Positions 54,195-62,789 of a DNA stretch of 64,000 nt are shown here, piece by piece. Both the position numbers and the translations under genes were made by a program. This DNA is from Lachnospiraceae bacterium 3-1 (lineage in GTDB: Bacteria; Bacillota; Clostridia; Lachnospirales; Lachnospiraceae): the NCBI GenBank assembly GCA_000403255.2, contig KE159594.1, forward strand, positions 186,001 to 250,000, given 5' to 3'. The notes beneath the pieces were generated by a model. That model was not told the origin of the DNA. It worked only from the letters and a program-made list of their open reading frames with translations, and searched no databases. Each line of letters starts with the position of its first letter. Position 1 is the first letter of the stretch.

Positions 54195-55910
54195 TTACCT
54201 CTTCCCTGTTTCTTTATCACTGTAAACCTTCAAACACAGATTACACTTCTGATCCTTTTCTGCACTTTCCCACTTCTTTCCATTGGGGCTGATATAACCC
54301 TCTCCATCTGTAAGATCCACGTGATCCGTCAAATCATCTGCCGCATACTCAACTGCCATTGGGTGTACAGAGCCTGGGGTGGTAATATAAAGAAGAACTG
54401 CATACCTTTCTCCTTCTCTCACCTGACATTCTTTTTCAAAATCTATTGTATAATATCCAGCATTTGCAAGACTTCCCTCTGCCACCTTAATACGCTTTTC
54501 GAAAGAATCTGTATTTTCAAAATCCTTCACAACATATAATTCATAGGAGGTTTCCTTTCCAGTGGCATAAAATCCTGCTGCCTTTAAAACCTCTTCTGAC
54601 TGAGCAGTATATACATTTGCTCCATACAGGCTTTCCTTGTCATATCCCAATTGTCCCACCCAGCCACACAAATCGCTCTGATAAATCTGGGAATAATTAT
54701 CGGTTTCCTCTATTCCTGTATAAATCACACTGTGAAGCCCTATATTTACATCGTAATAAGACACATAAAAAACTCCATCATCGCCAAACTCTTCTCCCCA
54801 GCTATTCTGACAGAGAAAAGCCCCGTCATCCTCCACCTCAAGATTGAAATTTTCTTTCGGATAAGTATCATCCCAACCAATAATTAGAATTTCGTGATTA
54901 GGTTTTTCCGCTCCTACATAGCAGTACGCATGCTCCTTGCTATTATAATAAGGAGAATAGGCCGCGGAATTCTGTAATGCACTATAAATAGCAGTCTGTA
55001 CTCCACCATACCGGAATACCGACTCCTTAATTTTTTCAAAATCCTTTCCATCTAGAAGCTGCATCTCCTGTATATGCTTTACTGGCTGCAAATTCTCTTC
55101 TGACTTCCCATCCCCATAGGGATCATCCTTTTCATAAACCGGTCCCTGCCAGGCGGCAAGGTATGCCATTCCCATGGTGTACTCTCCGCCCTCCATCTGC
55201 TTTCGGGCAAATCCATTCTGCAGTGTCATATGATCCGGTGAAAACTCACAGGCTTCTTCTGGAAGCAAAATGGATTCCAAAGCAGAAAGGGCGGCGAAAG
55301 CCCAACAGGTTCCATAAGGCCCCTGATTTTTCACGTGTGGCGCCCTCTGCCTATCCCTTAAATCATATTTGAGGGGAAAAATACTGTCCTCTGCACTATT
55401 AATAGCAATCGCCATATTTTCTGCAATGTTCCAATTATAATTAAAATTCAGCTTTTCCGCAACGATCTTGGCTGATACATAGTATTCTCCATCCATCTGT
55501 ACCATAGGAGCGGTAATGTTTTCCTTTTTATGATTCACCTCCACAGTATCTTCTTCCAATTGGAAGGAAACCACATCCGAATGCTTTTCTAACACAAGTT
55601 TTTTCTTTTCATATAAATGGGCGCTACACTGAAAGCTGTCGCTCAAAATAGAAAATGGCACCATAATATTCAGATTCTTATCCATATAAATGCCATCTTC
55701 CTTGTTGGTCAATTCCCGGTTATCCACTGTTAAAGTAAGGTTTTTTTCATTGACGCTGGCTGCAATCAATGGATTCCATATGTTTTCTTCTAGTCTGGCT
55801 CCACGAAAGCTTTCCACTTTCCCATTCTTTCCATCATGATTGGAAAATTTTACTATGACTACAAGCAAAAGGACAACTGCCATAATTATGTATCTTCTTG
55901 ATTGTTTCAC
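54195..55910 (-). CDS. Surface papain-like cysteine protease with a copper-amine-oxidase-type N-domain
   Basis: A 571-residue exported, membrane-anchored protein (helix about 7-21). The region about 50-165 resembles the Cu_amine_oxidN1 stalk repeats (LTLTVDNRELTNKEDG, MVPFSILSDSF). The C1 peptidase domain (about 180-410) has the catalytic Cys in GPYGTCWAFAALSALES, His in NHEILIIGWDD and Asn in QNSWGEEFGDDG. The last 150 residues form a beta-rich lectin-like domain (YYTIDFEKECQVREGERYA). The start overlaps the methylase stop (ATGA). Its substrate is unknown, perhaps surface or host proteins. Confidence 0.9.
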   Translation of the reverse strand: MKQSRRYIIMAVVLLLVVIVKFSNHDGKNGKVESFRGARLEENIWNPLIAASVNEKNLTLTVDNRELTNKEDGIYMDKNLNIMVPFSILSDSFQCSAHLYEKKKLVLEKHSDVVSFQLEEDTVEVNHKKENITAPMVQMDGEYYVSAKIVAEKLNFNYNWNIAENMAIAINSAEDSIFPLKYDLRDRQRAPHVKNQGPYGTCWAFAALSALESILLPEEACEFSPDHMTLQNGFARKQMEGGEYTMGMAYLAAWQGPVYEKDDPYGDGKSEENLQPVKHIQEMQLLDGKDFEKIKESVFRYGGVQTAIYSALQNSAAYSPYYNSKEHAYCYVGAEKPNHEILIIGWDDTYPKENFNLEVEDDGAFLCQNSWGEEFGDDGVFYVSYYDVNIGLHSVIYTGIEETDNYSQIYQSDLCGWVGQLGYDKESLYGANVYTAQSEEVLKAAGFYATGKETSYELYVVKDFENTDSFEKRIKVAEGSLANAGYYTIDFEKECQVREGERYAVLLYITTPGSVHPMAVEYAADDLTDHVDLTDGEGYISPNGKKWESAEKDQKCNLCLKVYSDKETGKR

Positions 55911-57076
55911 TCATCTACCTCTGCCTTCTGCCGGTTCCGCTTGGGAGGCTTTGGCCCCAGAAACTGATAAAAATATGTTTTTAACATTCCATTATAAATT
56001 TTACGATTTTTATCTGCCTTCCTCCCAATATATTTTTCCGCATCCTCATAACTGGTAAGCAGGTAGGTTGACCAGCTATCCAGCCGCCCCATGGCTTCCC
56101 CAATCTCTGTATACAATCCTCCAAGGGCTTCCTTTTCTTCCATACGTTCTCCATAAGGAGGATTACTAATAAGAAATCCGTATTTTTTTGGATGGCTCAA
56201 TTCGCTGACTGGACGCTGCTGAAAATGAATCAAATGATCCACACCTGCTAATCTGGCATTTTCCCTGGCCGCCTTTACAATCTCACCGTCAATATCGTAT
56301 CCCTGAATATCAGTTACAATTTCCCGATGAATCAAATCGCCAGCTTCCTCTATCCCTTCCTGCCATAGCTTACGTTCTATCAGGTTTGTCCATTTTTCTG
56401 CCTGAAATTCACGATCCATGCCTGGTGCAATATTGGCTGCCATCATAGCGGCCTCTATGGGAAACGTCCCACTCCCGCAAAAAGGGTCTACCAGAATCCG
56501 GTCTCCCTTCCAGGGTGTCAGCATAAGCAATGCCGCTGCCAATGTCTCCGTAACAGGAGCTTTACTGGTCAACCGACGATATCCTCGTTTGTGCAAAGAA
56601 TTTCCCGAAGTATCAATACCTGCCACTACCTCATCTTTCATCAAAAACAAGCGCAGCGGATATTCTGCACCGGATTCCTGAAACCAATTGGTATGATACT
56701 TTTGCTTCAGCCGCTCTACCATTGCCTTTTTAACCACAGACTGAATATCTGAAGGGCTGAACAATTTACTTTTAATCGAGGACGCTTTGGCAACCCAGAA
56801 TTTTCCATCTTCTGGAATATACGCTTCCCATGGTATATTGCGGATTCCCTGAAACAGCTCTTCAAATGTCTCCGCATGAAACTGGCCTGCCTTTAGAAGC
56901 ACCCGCTCCGCTGTCCGCAAAAAAATATTTGCGCGGCAGATTGCTTCCTCATCTCCTTCAAAGGTTACTCTTCCATCCTCTACCTTGGTGATTTCATAAC
57001 CAAGATCATATATTTCTTTTTTTAAAACCGCCTCTAACCCAAAATGGCAGGGGGCAATCAATTCATATCGCTTCAT
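55907..57076 (-). CDS. THUMP-domain class I rRNA methyltransferase (RlmL/YpsC-like)
   Basis: A 389-residue RNA methylase. Ferredoxin-like and THUMP parts (about 1-165) precede the Rossmann domain with VDPFCGSGTFPIEAAMMAA and the catalytic ISNPPYGERM. Homologues make m2G in 23S rRNA (position 2445 in E. coli numbering). I chose the second of two adjacent ATGs (57076), seven bases after GGGAG. The first, at 57079, is only one codon longer. Confidence 0.93.
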   Translation of the reverse strand: MKRYELIAPCHFGLEAVLKKEIYDLGYEITKVEDGRVTFEGDEEAICRANIFLRTAERVLLKAGQFHAETFEELFQGIRNIPWEAYIPEDGKFWVAKASSIKSKLFSPSDIQSVVKKAMVERLKQKYHTNWFQESGAEYPLRLFLMKDEVVAGIDTSGNSLHKRGYRRLTSKAPVTETLAAALLMLTPWKGDRILVDPFCGSGTFPIEAAMMAANIAPGMDREFQAEKWTNLIERKLWQEGIEEAGDLIHREIVTDIQGYDIDGEIVKAARENARLAGVDHLIHFQQRPVSELSHPKKYGFLISNPPYGERMEEKEALGGLYTEIGEAMGRLDSWSTYLLTSYEDAEKYIGRKADKNRKIYNGMLKTYFYQFLGPKPPKRNRQKAEVDE

Positions 57077-57157
57077 CATTATTCTCCCAATCGTCTGTTT
57101 TGCCGGAAGGTTCTAAGTCTATATTATCTTTTCCCCTTCCGGCTGTCAATCATTTTA

Positions 57158-57451
57158 TCATTTTTGCAATACAACCTGAATGCCGCCAACTAATGTTGCT
57201 GTCCGGTAACCATCCCGACTTAATTCTTTTGCTGCCATCAGGCTGCTGGAGCCTCTGTCACAATACAAAAGGTACAATTTATCTTTTGGAAGATACTTTC
57301 GAAACATATTTAACTCCTCATAAGGTATGTTCCTAGCTCCCTCCACATGAACTTCCTCAAATTCCTCTTTGCTGCGCAAATCTATCACCCATGTATCGGG
57401 ATGTTTACGGTATTCATTGAATTGCCGAATACCAACTGTCTGAAATTCCAT
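57158..57451 (-). CDS. Single-domain rhodanese-like protein
   Basis: A 97-residue sulfurtransferase-like domain with VIDLRSKEEFEEVHVEGARNIP split in the first half and the active-site loop YCDRGSSS carrying the cysteine near residue 65. It could carry persulfide sulfur, but no sulfur gene is nearby. I chose ATG 57451 (MEFQTVG), after AAGGGGTGA at four bases, over an in-frame ATG at 57496. Confidence 0.9.
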   Translation of the reverse strand: MEFQTVGIRQFNEYRKHPDTWVIDLRSKEEFEEVHVEGARNIPYEELNMFRKYLPKDKLYLLYCDRGSSSLMAAKELSRDGYRTATLVGGIQVVLQK

Positions 57452-57527
57452 ACTCTCACCCCTTAACCAGTATCCCGTTCTCAAAACTTTGTACAAGGGT
57501 TTTTGGAACGAACTACCAGGAAATACA

Positions 57528-57566
57528 AAACAGATTACCAGAAGAATACTTTCTGATAATCTGTTT
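57528..57566 (-). terminator. Terminator of the Asn/Ser-rich small protein gene
   Basis: AAACAGATTACCAGAA (57528-57543) and TTCTGATAATCTGTTT (57551-57566) form a 16-bp stem with one mismatch, then TTTTG on the minus strand. It lies about 40 bases after the small gene. Confidence 0.8.
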
Positions 57567-57607
57567 CTACACTACTATATTATGCAGTTTTCTTTTCTTC
57601 GTACCAT

Positions 57608-57808
57608 CTATCTTTCGTATGAGTCGTGGCAGTTAGAACCGCTGGCATTGCTTGCCTTATTGCTAGACTTGTTCTGAGAAGAAGAATTCTTTGCGCTATT
57701 CTGAGAACTTGTATTTCCTGTGGTGTTCTGAGAAGAAGCATTCTTCATATTTCCAGATACATTGGTTCCGTTTGTGCTTTTGTTCTGCATATCACTGTTT
57801 TTAGCCAT
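57608..57808 (-). CDS. Small Asn/Ser-rich low-complexity protein
   Basis: A 66-residue protein made almost wholly of Asn, Ser, Lys, Thr, Gly and Ala. SSQN occurs three times (TSSQNSAKNSSSQNKS contains two) and the end is SNCHDSYER with its only Cys and His. A strong site, TAGGAGG, lies 11 bases before the ATG and a terminator follows, so it is a real one-gene unit. It is probably disordered. Similar composition occurs in some clostridial spore or matrix small proteins, but I recognise no family and assign no function. Confidence 0.72.
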   Translation of the reverse strand: MAKNSDMQNKSTNGTNVSGNMKNASSQNTTGNTSSQNSAKNSSSQNKSSNKASNASGSNCHDSYER

Positions 57809-57901
57809 TATTTTTTCCTCCTAAATCTTTAATGCTTTCATAGTATCTGCAAAGACATATTTTTTATTCATAAATTTTTTTCGATTTTTTTCATTTTCTT
57901 C

Positions 57902-57930
57902 TTGCTTTTTTCGACAACCTATATTATAAT
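57902..57930 (+). promoter_or_regulatory. Promoter of a possible small RNA
   Basis: TTGCTT (57902-57907), exactly 17 bases, TATAAT (57925-57930) on the plus strand, pointing to a stretch without an ORF that ends in a terminator at 58011-58057. Confidence 0.6.
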
Positions 57931-57936
57931 AGTTTT

Positions 57937-58057
57937 TGTAAGAAGGATTTCACCTTCAGAAATTCTTTTTATAAGTTATACCCCTTATTAATTATTTATA
58001 CTCCCCTCATAGAAGAGACCAGTGGCTCCCCCGCTGGTCTCTTCTCATTTTATTTAT
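57937..58057 (+). ncRNA. Candidate small non-coding RNA
   Basis: A transcript of about 120 bases is predicted from the promoter just upstream and an intrinsic terminator: arms AGAAGAGACCAG (58011-58022) and CTGGTCTCTTCT (58034-58045), then CATTTTATTTATTTT. There is no start codon with a ribosome site in between and no plus-strand gene on either side. The 383-base gap 57809-58191 holds this unit, the upstream region of the Asn/Ser-rich gene and the hairpin at 58074. No known RNA family was recognised. Confidence 0.4.
58011..58057 (+). terminator. Intrinsic terminator in the 57.8-58.2 kb gap
   Basis: A perfect 12-bp stem (58011-58022 with 58034-58045) followed by a T-rich tail on the plus strand only. 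Confidence 0.75.
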
Positions 58058-58073
58058 TTTAGGGTGTCAAATA

Positions 58074-58117
58074 GGGGCTGTCGCACTAATATAGTTACTT
58101 GTTAGTGCGACAGCCCC
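58074..58117 (-). terminator. Strong hairpin after the cNMP-domain gene
   Basis: GGGGCTGTCGCACTAA (58074-58089) and TTAGTGCGACAGCCCC (58102-58117) form a perfect 16-bp stem. It lies 75 bases after the stop at 58192, with only a short T-stretch following. A smaller AGCCCC/GGGGC stem is closer to the gene. Confidence 0.6.
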
Positions 58118-58191
58118 CATGACCTATCTTGTTCTTTCCGCCCCAAGGGGCTGGGTAAATCTTACAGCATATGAATTGCCAAGTCACCTGC

Positions 58192-60465
58192 TTACATATT
58201 ATAAAAATCTTTATTCGCTTGTAATTCTTCCGTAATCACGCCACCCTTTTTCTGATAGCGGTCATACCAAAGCAGCATATGGCGGGCCTTGCGATCCTTT
58301 AAAATCTCATATTTTTCAAACATTTCCCGATACATAGGATTTGCCTTAAGATCTGCCCGAATCTTTTTGTTGAAGGGACAATACCGGAAAATAATATCCC
58401 TTGCCACCTTATTCAAACGGAAGCTTCCCTTAGATTCATAGCGAATCCAGCTCTGATAATCCTTTACAAATACCTCACGATAATTATTCTTAGATTTATA
58501 AAGGGCATTTTTCACCTTTTCCTTGGCGTCCGCGGACAAATCATGATTCTTCCTATAGTACTGGATATAATCACTGTACTCAGATGTCAAAGAAGCCTCT
58601 GTTACATCATTCCAACGAACCCCTTGGATTTTCCGGCACATTTCCCAACGGAACCGGCCGCATACTTCCACCATCATCTCACCCACATCTGTAACCGTAA
58701 GGATGGGGAAAATCACTCTAGCCTGGGTATCCTTTTTAATTCCGGCAGTTTCCTGCCACATCATTGCCTTACTTCCAGCATTTGGCATGAGAATGATATA
58801 TGGAATCACTTCTTTTTGTATCATTTCCATATTTACCTCATGTTCTGGGTCTGAGAATCCCACTTCACGATAAAACAAAGAGAAATCAATGTTACGTATC
58901 TCATTCAAAGCATTGTTTGCCTTCTCTGCGGAGACCAACATATTCTCAGGAGCGCCAATAATATCGTCTTTGTACAAAATGGGACAAAAGGTGGATATTT
59001 TTCCATATGTAGCACGGTTTGTGGAAACAAACATATTCTGTATCTCAAATTGTAGCTTAGAACGATTATCCTTGGCCAGAATGGGAACCTGGGCTGCTGT
59101 AATCTTTCCAGTTTTCTTCTGCTCATTCAGATAGCCAGTATAATCCATATCAAATTCATTTCTGGAAGGTTCATTTTTCCCCTGGTAAACACTCAACAGC
59201 CATTGATATATGGTAAAAACATTATCCGCCTTGCATCGATTCATCCTTCCAGCTAATTCAAACAGGCTGCGGGTATTTTCCTTTCCTACCATCTCCTCAT
59301 CCATGAAACCGAAATTCAAAAACATTTTCACGGAAGTAGGCATATAGCTCATCTCCAGAGAATGGAAAAATGCCAATTCGTAAATCTCATAAAAATCATC
59401 TGTCAGCTTCCGACGCAGCTTACGCACGTCATCTGTCGTAGCCAGAATATCAGGAAGGTTCTTGTATTCCTGTAACGCAGCCACAAAGCTTTTAGCCTTC
59501 TTCTCTTCATATCCAGAATATTCCAGAATCTGCCCCAGATAATCAATTCCCTCTTCATATGGCTCTGTCTGCTCTTGCTGGGAATCGTCGCTCTCTGCCT
59601 GCATCACCCGGCTGAAATCATAACCTTCATACTCTGCAAAAACAGTCTGCATCAACTGTTCGGAATAGAAACCACTTTTTTTCGCAAAATCCATCAGCTC
59701 CGAAATTTTTTGACGCACTGGTGTAATGTCTGCTCCTGTAAAAGCCGCCTTTTTCGCCAATTCAAAATACATGGAAAAAAGACTGTCCGGGCTCTTGGAT
59801 AACAGCATATCTTTATTTTCTTTCAGATATCCCTTCCATATGGCAATTAATTCCATAGATTTCCCCATCCAGCAGACTGCATTGGAAATCGCCCCAATTC
59901 CAAGAACATAATCCCTGGCCAGCTGCTGGTCCATGACTTTTAAAGACAATCCAGACATCTTCTCATAATATTCCAAAACCCAGGGCTCTATCTTTCCACC
60001 CATCGCCACTGTTCCAAAGGAGGCAATACCTGGATGGGATTTTTCCGGCAGCTTATACTCGTCGCAAAATTTCTGGTAAGCCTCATAGCTCCCTGTAAAA
60101 AATTTATCATATTCTTGTGCCTTTTTATAAAATATAGAATATCTCCGTATCAGCATATTTGCCTGGTGCATAGCTCCCATGGCAAATACCGCCACATACT
60201 TTTCCTCTTCTGTAAATATTTTCTTATAATCTTCCACAGTCCGGTACGGAAAAGCATAAAACACACAGTCTGCATTCGCTACGTAATCGTATCCGTAGCT
60301 TCCAGAAAGACTCTCAGGCAACCCAATGATACTTCCCGGTTCCATATTGTACTCGTCATTTTCCGAAACCGCCCGTACACTTCCCTGCAAAATAATAAAT
60401 AAACCTTTGATTTTGTCTCCCTTTTTTAGAAAATTTCTTCCTTTGCTTACTTTTACTGTTTCCAT
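58192..60465 (-). CDS. Large cyclic-nucleotide-binding-domain protein of unknown function
   Basis: A 757-residue soluble protein. The first 115 residues form a CRP-like cNMP-binding barrel (KGDKIKGLFIILQGSVRAV, MEPGSIIGLPESLSG), but no helix-turn-helix follows. The remaining 640 residues are helical, Tyr-, Lys- and Glu-rich, with no family I can name. FRWEMCRKIQG, YYRKNHDLSADAKEKVK and FVKDYQSWIRYESKGSFRLNK (read in parts) look conserved. There is no signal peptide. It lies 17 bases after a DUF1700 membrane protein and may work with it. I recall similar long cNMP proteins in Lachnospiraceae, of unknown role. Confidence 0.75.
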   Translation of the reverse strand: METVKVSKGRNFLKKGDKIKGLFIILQGSVRAVSENDEYNMEPGSIIGLPESLSGSYGYDYVANADCVFYAFPYRTVEDYKKIFTEEEKYVAVFAMGAMHQANMLIRRYSIFYKKAQEYDKFFTGSYEAYQKFCDEYKLPEKSHPGIASFGTVAMGGKIEPWVLEYYEKMSGLSLKVMDQQLARDYVLGIGAISNAVCWMGKSMELIAIWKGYLKENKDMLLSKSPDSLFSMYFELAKKAAFTGADITPVRQKISELMDFAKKSGFYSEQLMQTVFAEYEGYDFSRVMQAESDDSQQEQTEPYEEGIDYLGQILEYSGYEEKKAKSFVAALQEYKNLPDILATTDDVRKLRRKLTDDFYEIYELAFFHSLEMSYMPTSVKMFLNFGFMDEEMVGKENTRSLFELAGRMNRCKADNVFTIYQWLLSVYQGKNEPSRNEFDMDYTGYLNEQKKTGKITAAQVPILAKDNRSKLQFEIQNMFVSTNRATYGKISTFCPILYKDDIIGAPENMLVSAEKANNALNEIRNIDFSLFYREVGFSDPEHEVNMEMIQKEVIPYIILMPNAGSKAMMWQETAGIKKDTQARVIFPILTVTDVGEMMVEVCGRFRWEMCRKIQGVRWNDVTEASLTSEYSDYIQYYRKNHDLSADAKEKVKNALYKSKNNYREVFVKDYQSWIRYESKGSFRLNKVARDIIFRYCPFNKKIRADLKANPMYREMFEKYEILKDRKARHMLLWYDRYQKKGGVITEELQANKDFYNM

Positions 60466-60482
60466 CTGTTCCTCCTGCCCAC

Positions 60483-60953
60483 TTACCGTCTATTTCCAAA
60501 AATCAAAGAATATAACAACAATAATAATATAATCGGCACCAGAATAGGTAACAGAAATGCTACCACATTGGCTACAATTACAATCAAAAGAACTGCTATC
60601 ATAATCAACAGCAATTTTCCATACCAACTGTTTAATTTTAATCCGCCAAAACGTACATCCCATCCATTCTGCTCAGAATAATCCGCTTGGAACCCTCTTC
60701 CTGTATCTGAGCCATAATCTCCAGAATAATACTGTCCCTGGGAAGACGCAATCTTCTCAGAAGTGTCAATCAATGTCTTTGCAATCAGCCTGGGACTTCC
60801 AAGCTGAGCTGTCACTTCCTCTTCCGTTTTTCCCTTTCTTGATTCTTCCATGATATAATTATCATAAAATCTTATGTTTTCATTTACCGCCGCCTGGTCA
60901 ATCTCCCCTTGCAGCGCAACCTGCAATTCATGTAAAAATTCCTGTTTTGTCAT
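60483..60953 (-). CDS. DUF1700 (HAAS-domain) membrane protein
   Basis: A 156-residue protein. The N-terminal 65 residues are the HAAS/DUF1700 helical domain (TKQEFLHELQVAL, ENIRFYDNYIMEE, EEEVTAQLGSPRLIAKTLI). A Ser/Tyr/Gly-rich linker leads to one long or two short helices (about 115-152) and a basic end, FGNRR. Such proteins are often paired with PadR-type regulators; none is here. Instead the downstream partner is the cNMP-domain protein. Confidence 0.87.
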   Translation of the reverse strand: MTKQEFLHELQVALQGEIDQAAVNENIRFYDNYIMEESRKGKTEEEVTAQLGSPRLIAKTLIDTSEKIASSQGQYYSGDYGSDTGRGFQADYSEQNGWDVRFGGLKLNSWYGKLLLIMIAVLLIVIVANVVAFLLPILVPIILLLLLYSLIFGNRR

Positions 60954-61062
60954 GAAAGTTCTCCTACCTGTATATCCACCAATATTTTATCGACTATTTG
61001 TTATTCTATCACACTATGATATTTTTTTCACCATATTTCCCAAATTTTTTTCAAAAACCCTA

Positions 61063-61091
61063 TTGACAAATGTAGGAATCTGGAGTAAGAT
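61063..61091 (+). promoter_or_regulatory. Promoter of the tRNA-Arg gene
   Basis: TTGACA (61063-61068), 17 bases, TAAGAT (61086-61091), ending 29 bases before the tRNA. It is a strong sigma-A promoter. Confidence 0.88.
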
Positions 61092-61120
61092 AATAAACGT
61101 TCCAAATGAACATTTGTTAT

Positions 61121-61194
61121 GTGTGTGTAGCTCAGCTGGATAGAGCACTTGGCTACGGACCAAGGTGTCGGGAGTTCGAATCTTCTCACGCACG
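61121..61194 (+). tRNA. tRNA-Arg(ACG)
   Basis: The cloverleaf starts GTGTGTGTAGCTCAGCTGG. The anticodon loop CTACGGA between CTTGG and CCAAG gives ACG, which is normally edited to ICG. The T-stem GGGAG/CTTCT has two G-U pairs and the acceptor stem one. It has its own promoter and terminator. The discriminator is G. Confidence 0.93.
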
Positions 61195-61197
61195 TAG

Positions 61198-61230
61198 AAA
61201 GAATCTCGCTTAATGCGGGATTCTTTTTTA
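61198..61230 (+). terminator. Terminator of tRNA-Arg(ACG)
   Basis: AAAGAATCTCGC pairs with GCGGGATTCTTT, followed by TTTTTTA. It merges into the palindrome at 61225-61262. Confidence 0.85.
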
Positions 61231-61262
61231 TCTTATCAGAAATATTTCCGATAAGATAAAAA
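61225..61262. repeat. Terminator-adjacent palindrome, short copy
   Basis: TTTTTATCTTATC (61225-61237) and GATAAGATAAAAA (61250-61262) are perfect complements. As with the elements at 41501 and 50964, it starts in the T-run of a terminator and ends in an A-run, with TTTCC before the second arm. It lacks the outer flank, so membership in that family is likely but not certain. Confidence 0.55.
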
Positions 61263-61284
61263 TAGCAATTCTCACTTTGTTCTC

Positions 61285-61926
61285 TCATAATTCCAATTGA
61301 TTAAGCTCTGAGAATTCTACAATCCTGGTACAAATCCGTTTTGCCAACGCAAGATTATGGGTAATCACAAGCAGTCCCATTCCGCATTTTTTTGTGTGCT
61401 CCAACACCACCTGCCAAATCTGTGCCTGGGTAATCACATCCAGCATCGTACTAATTTCATCACAAATCAAGAACTTAGTCTCAGGTCCCAAAACCCGGGC
61501 GATACAAAAACGCTGCAGCTCCCCACCAGATAATTCAATGGGCCATCGTGTCATCCATGATGGATCTATACCCATTTTTTGTAAGAGCTCTTCCTCTGGT
61601 TCCCAGCATTCCCGCAAAATTTTTCCCATTCTCCACCGAGGATTCACTGCTTTCTCTGGATGCTGTCCAATCAACTGAATGGGGCAATATCCCTTTTTCT
61701 TCAAAGCTCCCCCGTTCCAAACTACCTCCCCCTGTATCGGCGTCTCATACCCTGCCAAAATTTTTGCCAAGGTACTTTTCCCAGAGCCAGAAGGTCCCAC
61801 CAATGCTACCCGTTCTCCAGCTTTCACCGTAAAATTGATATTCTTTAGCACCCAGGGAGTATCTTTCCGATACCGAAAACTGATATTCTTAGCTTCTAAT
61901 AGGATGCTTGTCTTTTCATACTGCAT
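61285..61926 (-). CDS. ABC transporter ATPase, second of a nickel/peptide-type system
   Basis: A 213-residue ATPase of the NikE/DppF group: Walker A GPSGSGKST, signature ELSGGELQRFCIARVL, Walker B FLICDEIS and switch His in VITHN. It lacks the C-terminal oligopeptide/dipeptide transporter extension, which points to the shorter nickel or metallophore-type systems rather than Opp/Dpp, though peptides cannot be excluded. GGGAGG lies about nine bases before the ATG. The gene ends an operon that runs in from beyond the window end. Confidence 0.88.
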   Translation of the reverse strand: MQYEKTSILLEAKNISFRYRKDTPWVLKNINFTVKAGERVALVGPSGSGKSTLAKILAGYETPIQGEVVWNGGALKKKGYCPIQLIGQHPEKAVNPRWRMGKILRECWEPEEELLQKMGIDPSWMTRWPIELSGGELQRFCIARVLGPETKFLICDEISTMLDVITQAQIWQVVLEHTKKCGMGLLVITHNLALAKRICTRIVEFSELNQLEL

Positions 61927-61976
61927 ACATACACCTCCCTGGACCTACATTTATTTTCCACCATAAATTTGTATCA

Positions 61977-62777
61977 TTAAAAAAAATCATTTTGAGGCAA
62001 TGCCCGCAAGAAAGCCTTGCTATACGGATGATAAAGCCTCTTCCCATCACCGCTAAAAGCTTCCGCTGGCGCAGCCTCAACAACACTTCCTTCATAAAAA
62101 ACAGCAATCCGGTCTGCCATCTGTAAAGCCAAATCTACGTCATGGGTAATCACCAATACTCCGCAGCCTTCTCCTGCAAGCTCGCGGAAATTTTTCATGG
62201 TTTCCCTTGCAAGCTCCTCCTGAAGCCCTGGAGTGGGCTCATCCGCCACAATCAGCTTCGCCTCATTCATGACTCCGCCAGAAATCAATACACGCCTTGC
62301 CATGCCGCCAGATAATTGGTATGGATACAGCTTTGCCACAGATTCCTCTAATTGATACCGTACAAAAAGCTGCCTCATCTTTTCCTGACGCAATTTCCGC
62401 TCCTTACGGCTTCCGGCGCCAATCACCTGCTTACCCACCTTCATCAATGGGTCCAAATATTCTACTGACTGGGGAATGAAAGAAATATCCCGTCCCCGCA
62501 GCTTTTTGATCAGAGCTTCGTCCAAATTGTTACCGCAAAATTTCATCGTTCCTTCCACCCTGGAATTCTTTGGCAATATTCCTAGAATTGCATGAGCCAG
62601 CAGACTTTTCCCCGAACCGCTGGCTCCCACGACCGCCACAATTTCCCCAGCATTTACCGTAAGAGAAAGCTTATGTACCATTTCTACTGTATGTTTCTCC
62701 ATCCCTTGACGATACATATCAAAAGAAATACTCAGATTCTCCACCAAAAGCACTGGTTGTTGTTCTTGATCTTGCAT
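61977..62777 (-). CDS. ABC transporter ATPase, first of a nickel/peptide-type system
   Basis: A 266-residue ATPase of the NikD/DppD group: Walker A GASGSGKSL, signature QLSGGMARRVLISGGV, Walker B KLIVADEPTPGL and switch His in VITHDVD. At 266 residues it is shorter than most DppD proteins (about 320), and its tail ends near HPYSKAFLRALP, the start of the usual C-terminal region. It powers the permease pair encoded upstream, together with the second ATPase. Confidence 0.9.
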   Translation of the reverse strand: MQDQEQQPVLLVENLSISFDMYRQGMEKHTVEMVHKLSLTVNAGEIVAVVGASGSGKSLLAHAILGILPKNSRVEGTMKFCGNNLDEALIKKLRGRDISFIPQSVEYLDPLMKVGKQVIGAGSRKERKLRQEKMRQLFVRYQLEESVAKLYPYQLSGGMARRVLISGGVMNEAKLIVADEPTPGLQEELARETMKNFRELAGEGCGVLVITHDVDLALQMADRIAVFYEGSVVEAAPAEAFSGDGKRLYHPYSKAFLRALPQNDFF

Positions 62778-62789
62778 TTTTTACGCCTC

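Noticed and set aside
61028-61288. Open frame with RRFELPTPWSVAKC on the minus strand
   Set aside because: It is a translation of the antisense of tRNA-Arg(ACG) and its terminator, not a gene.
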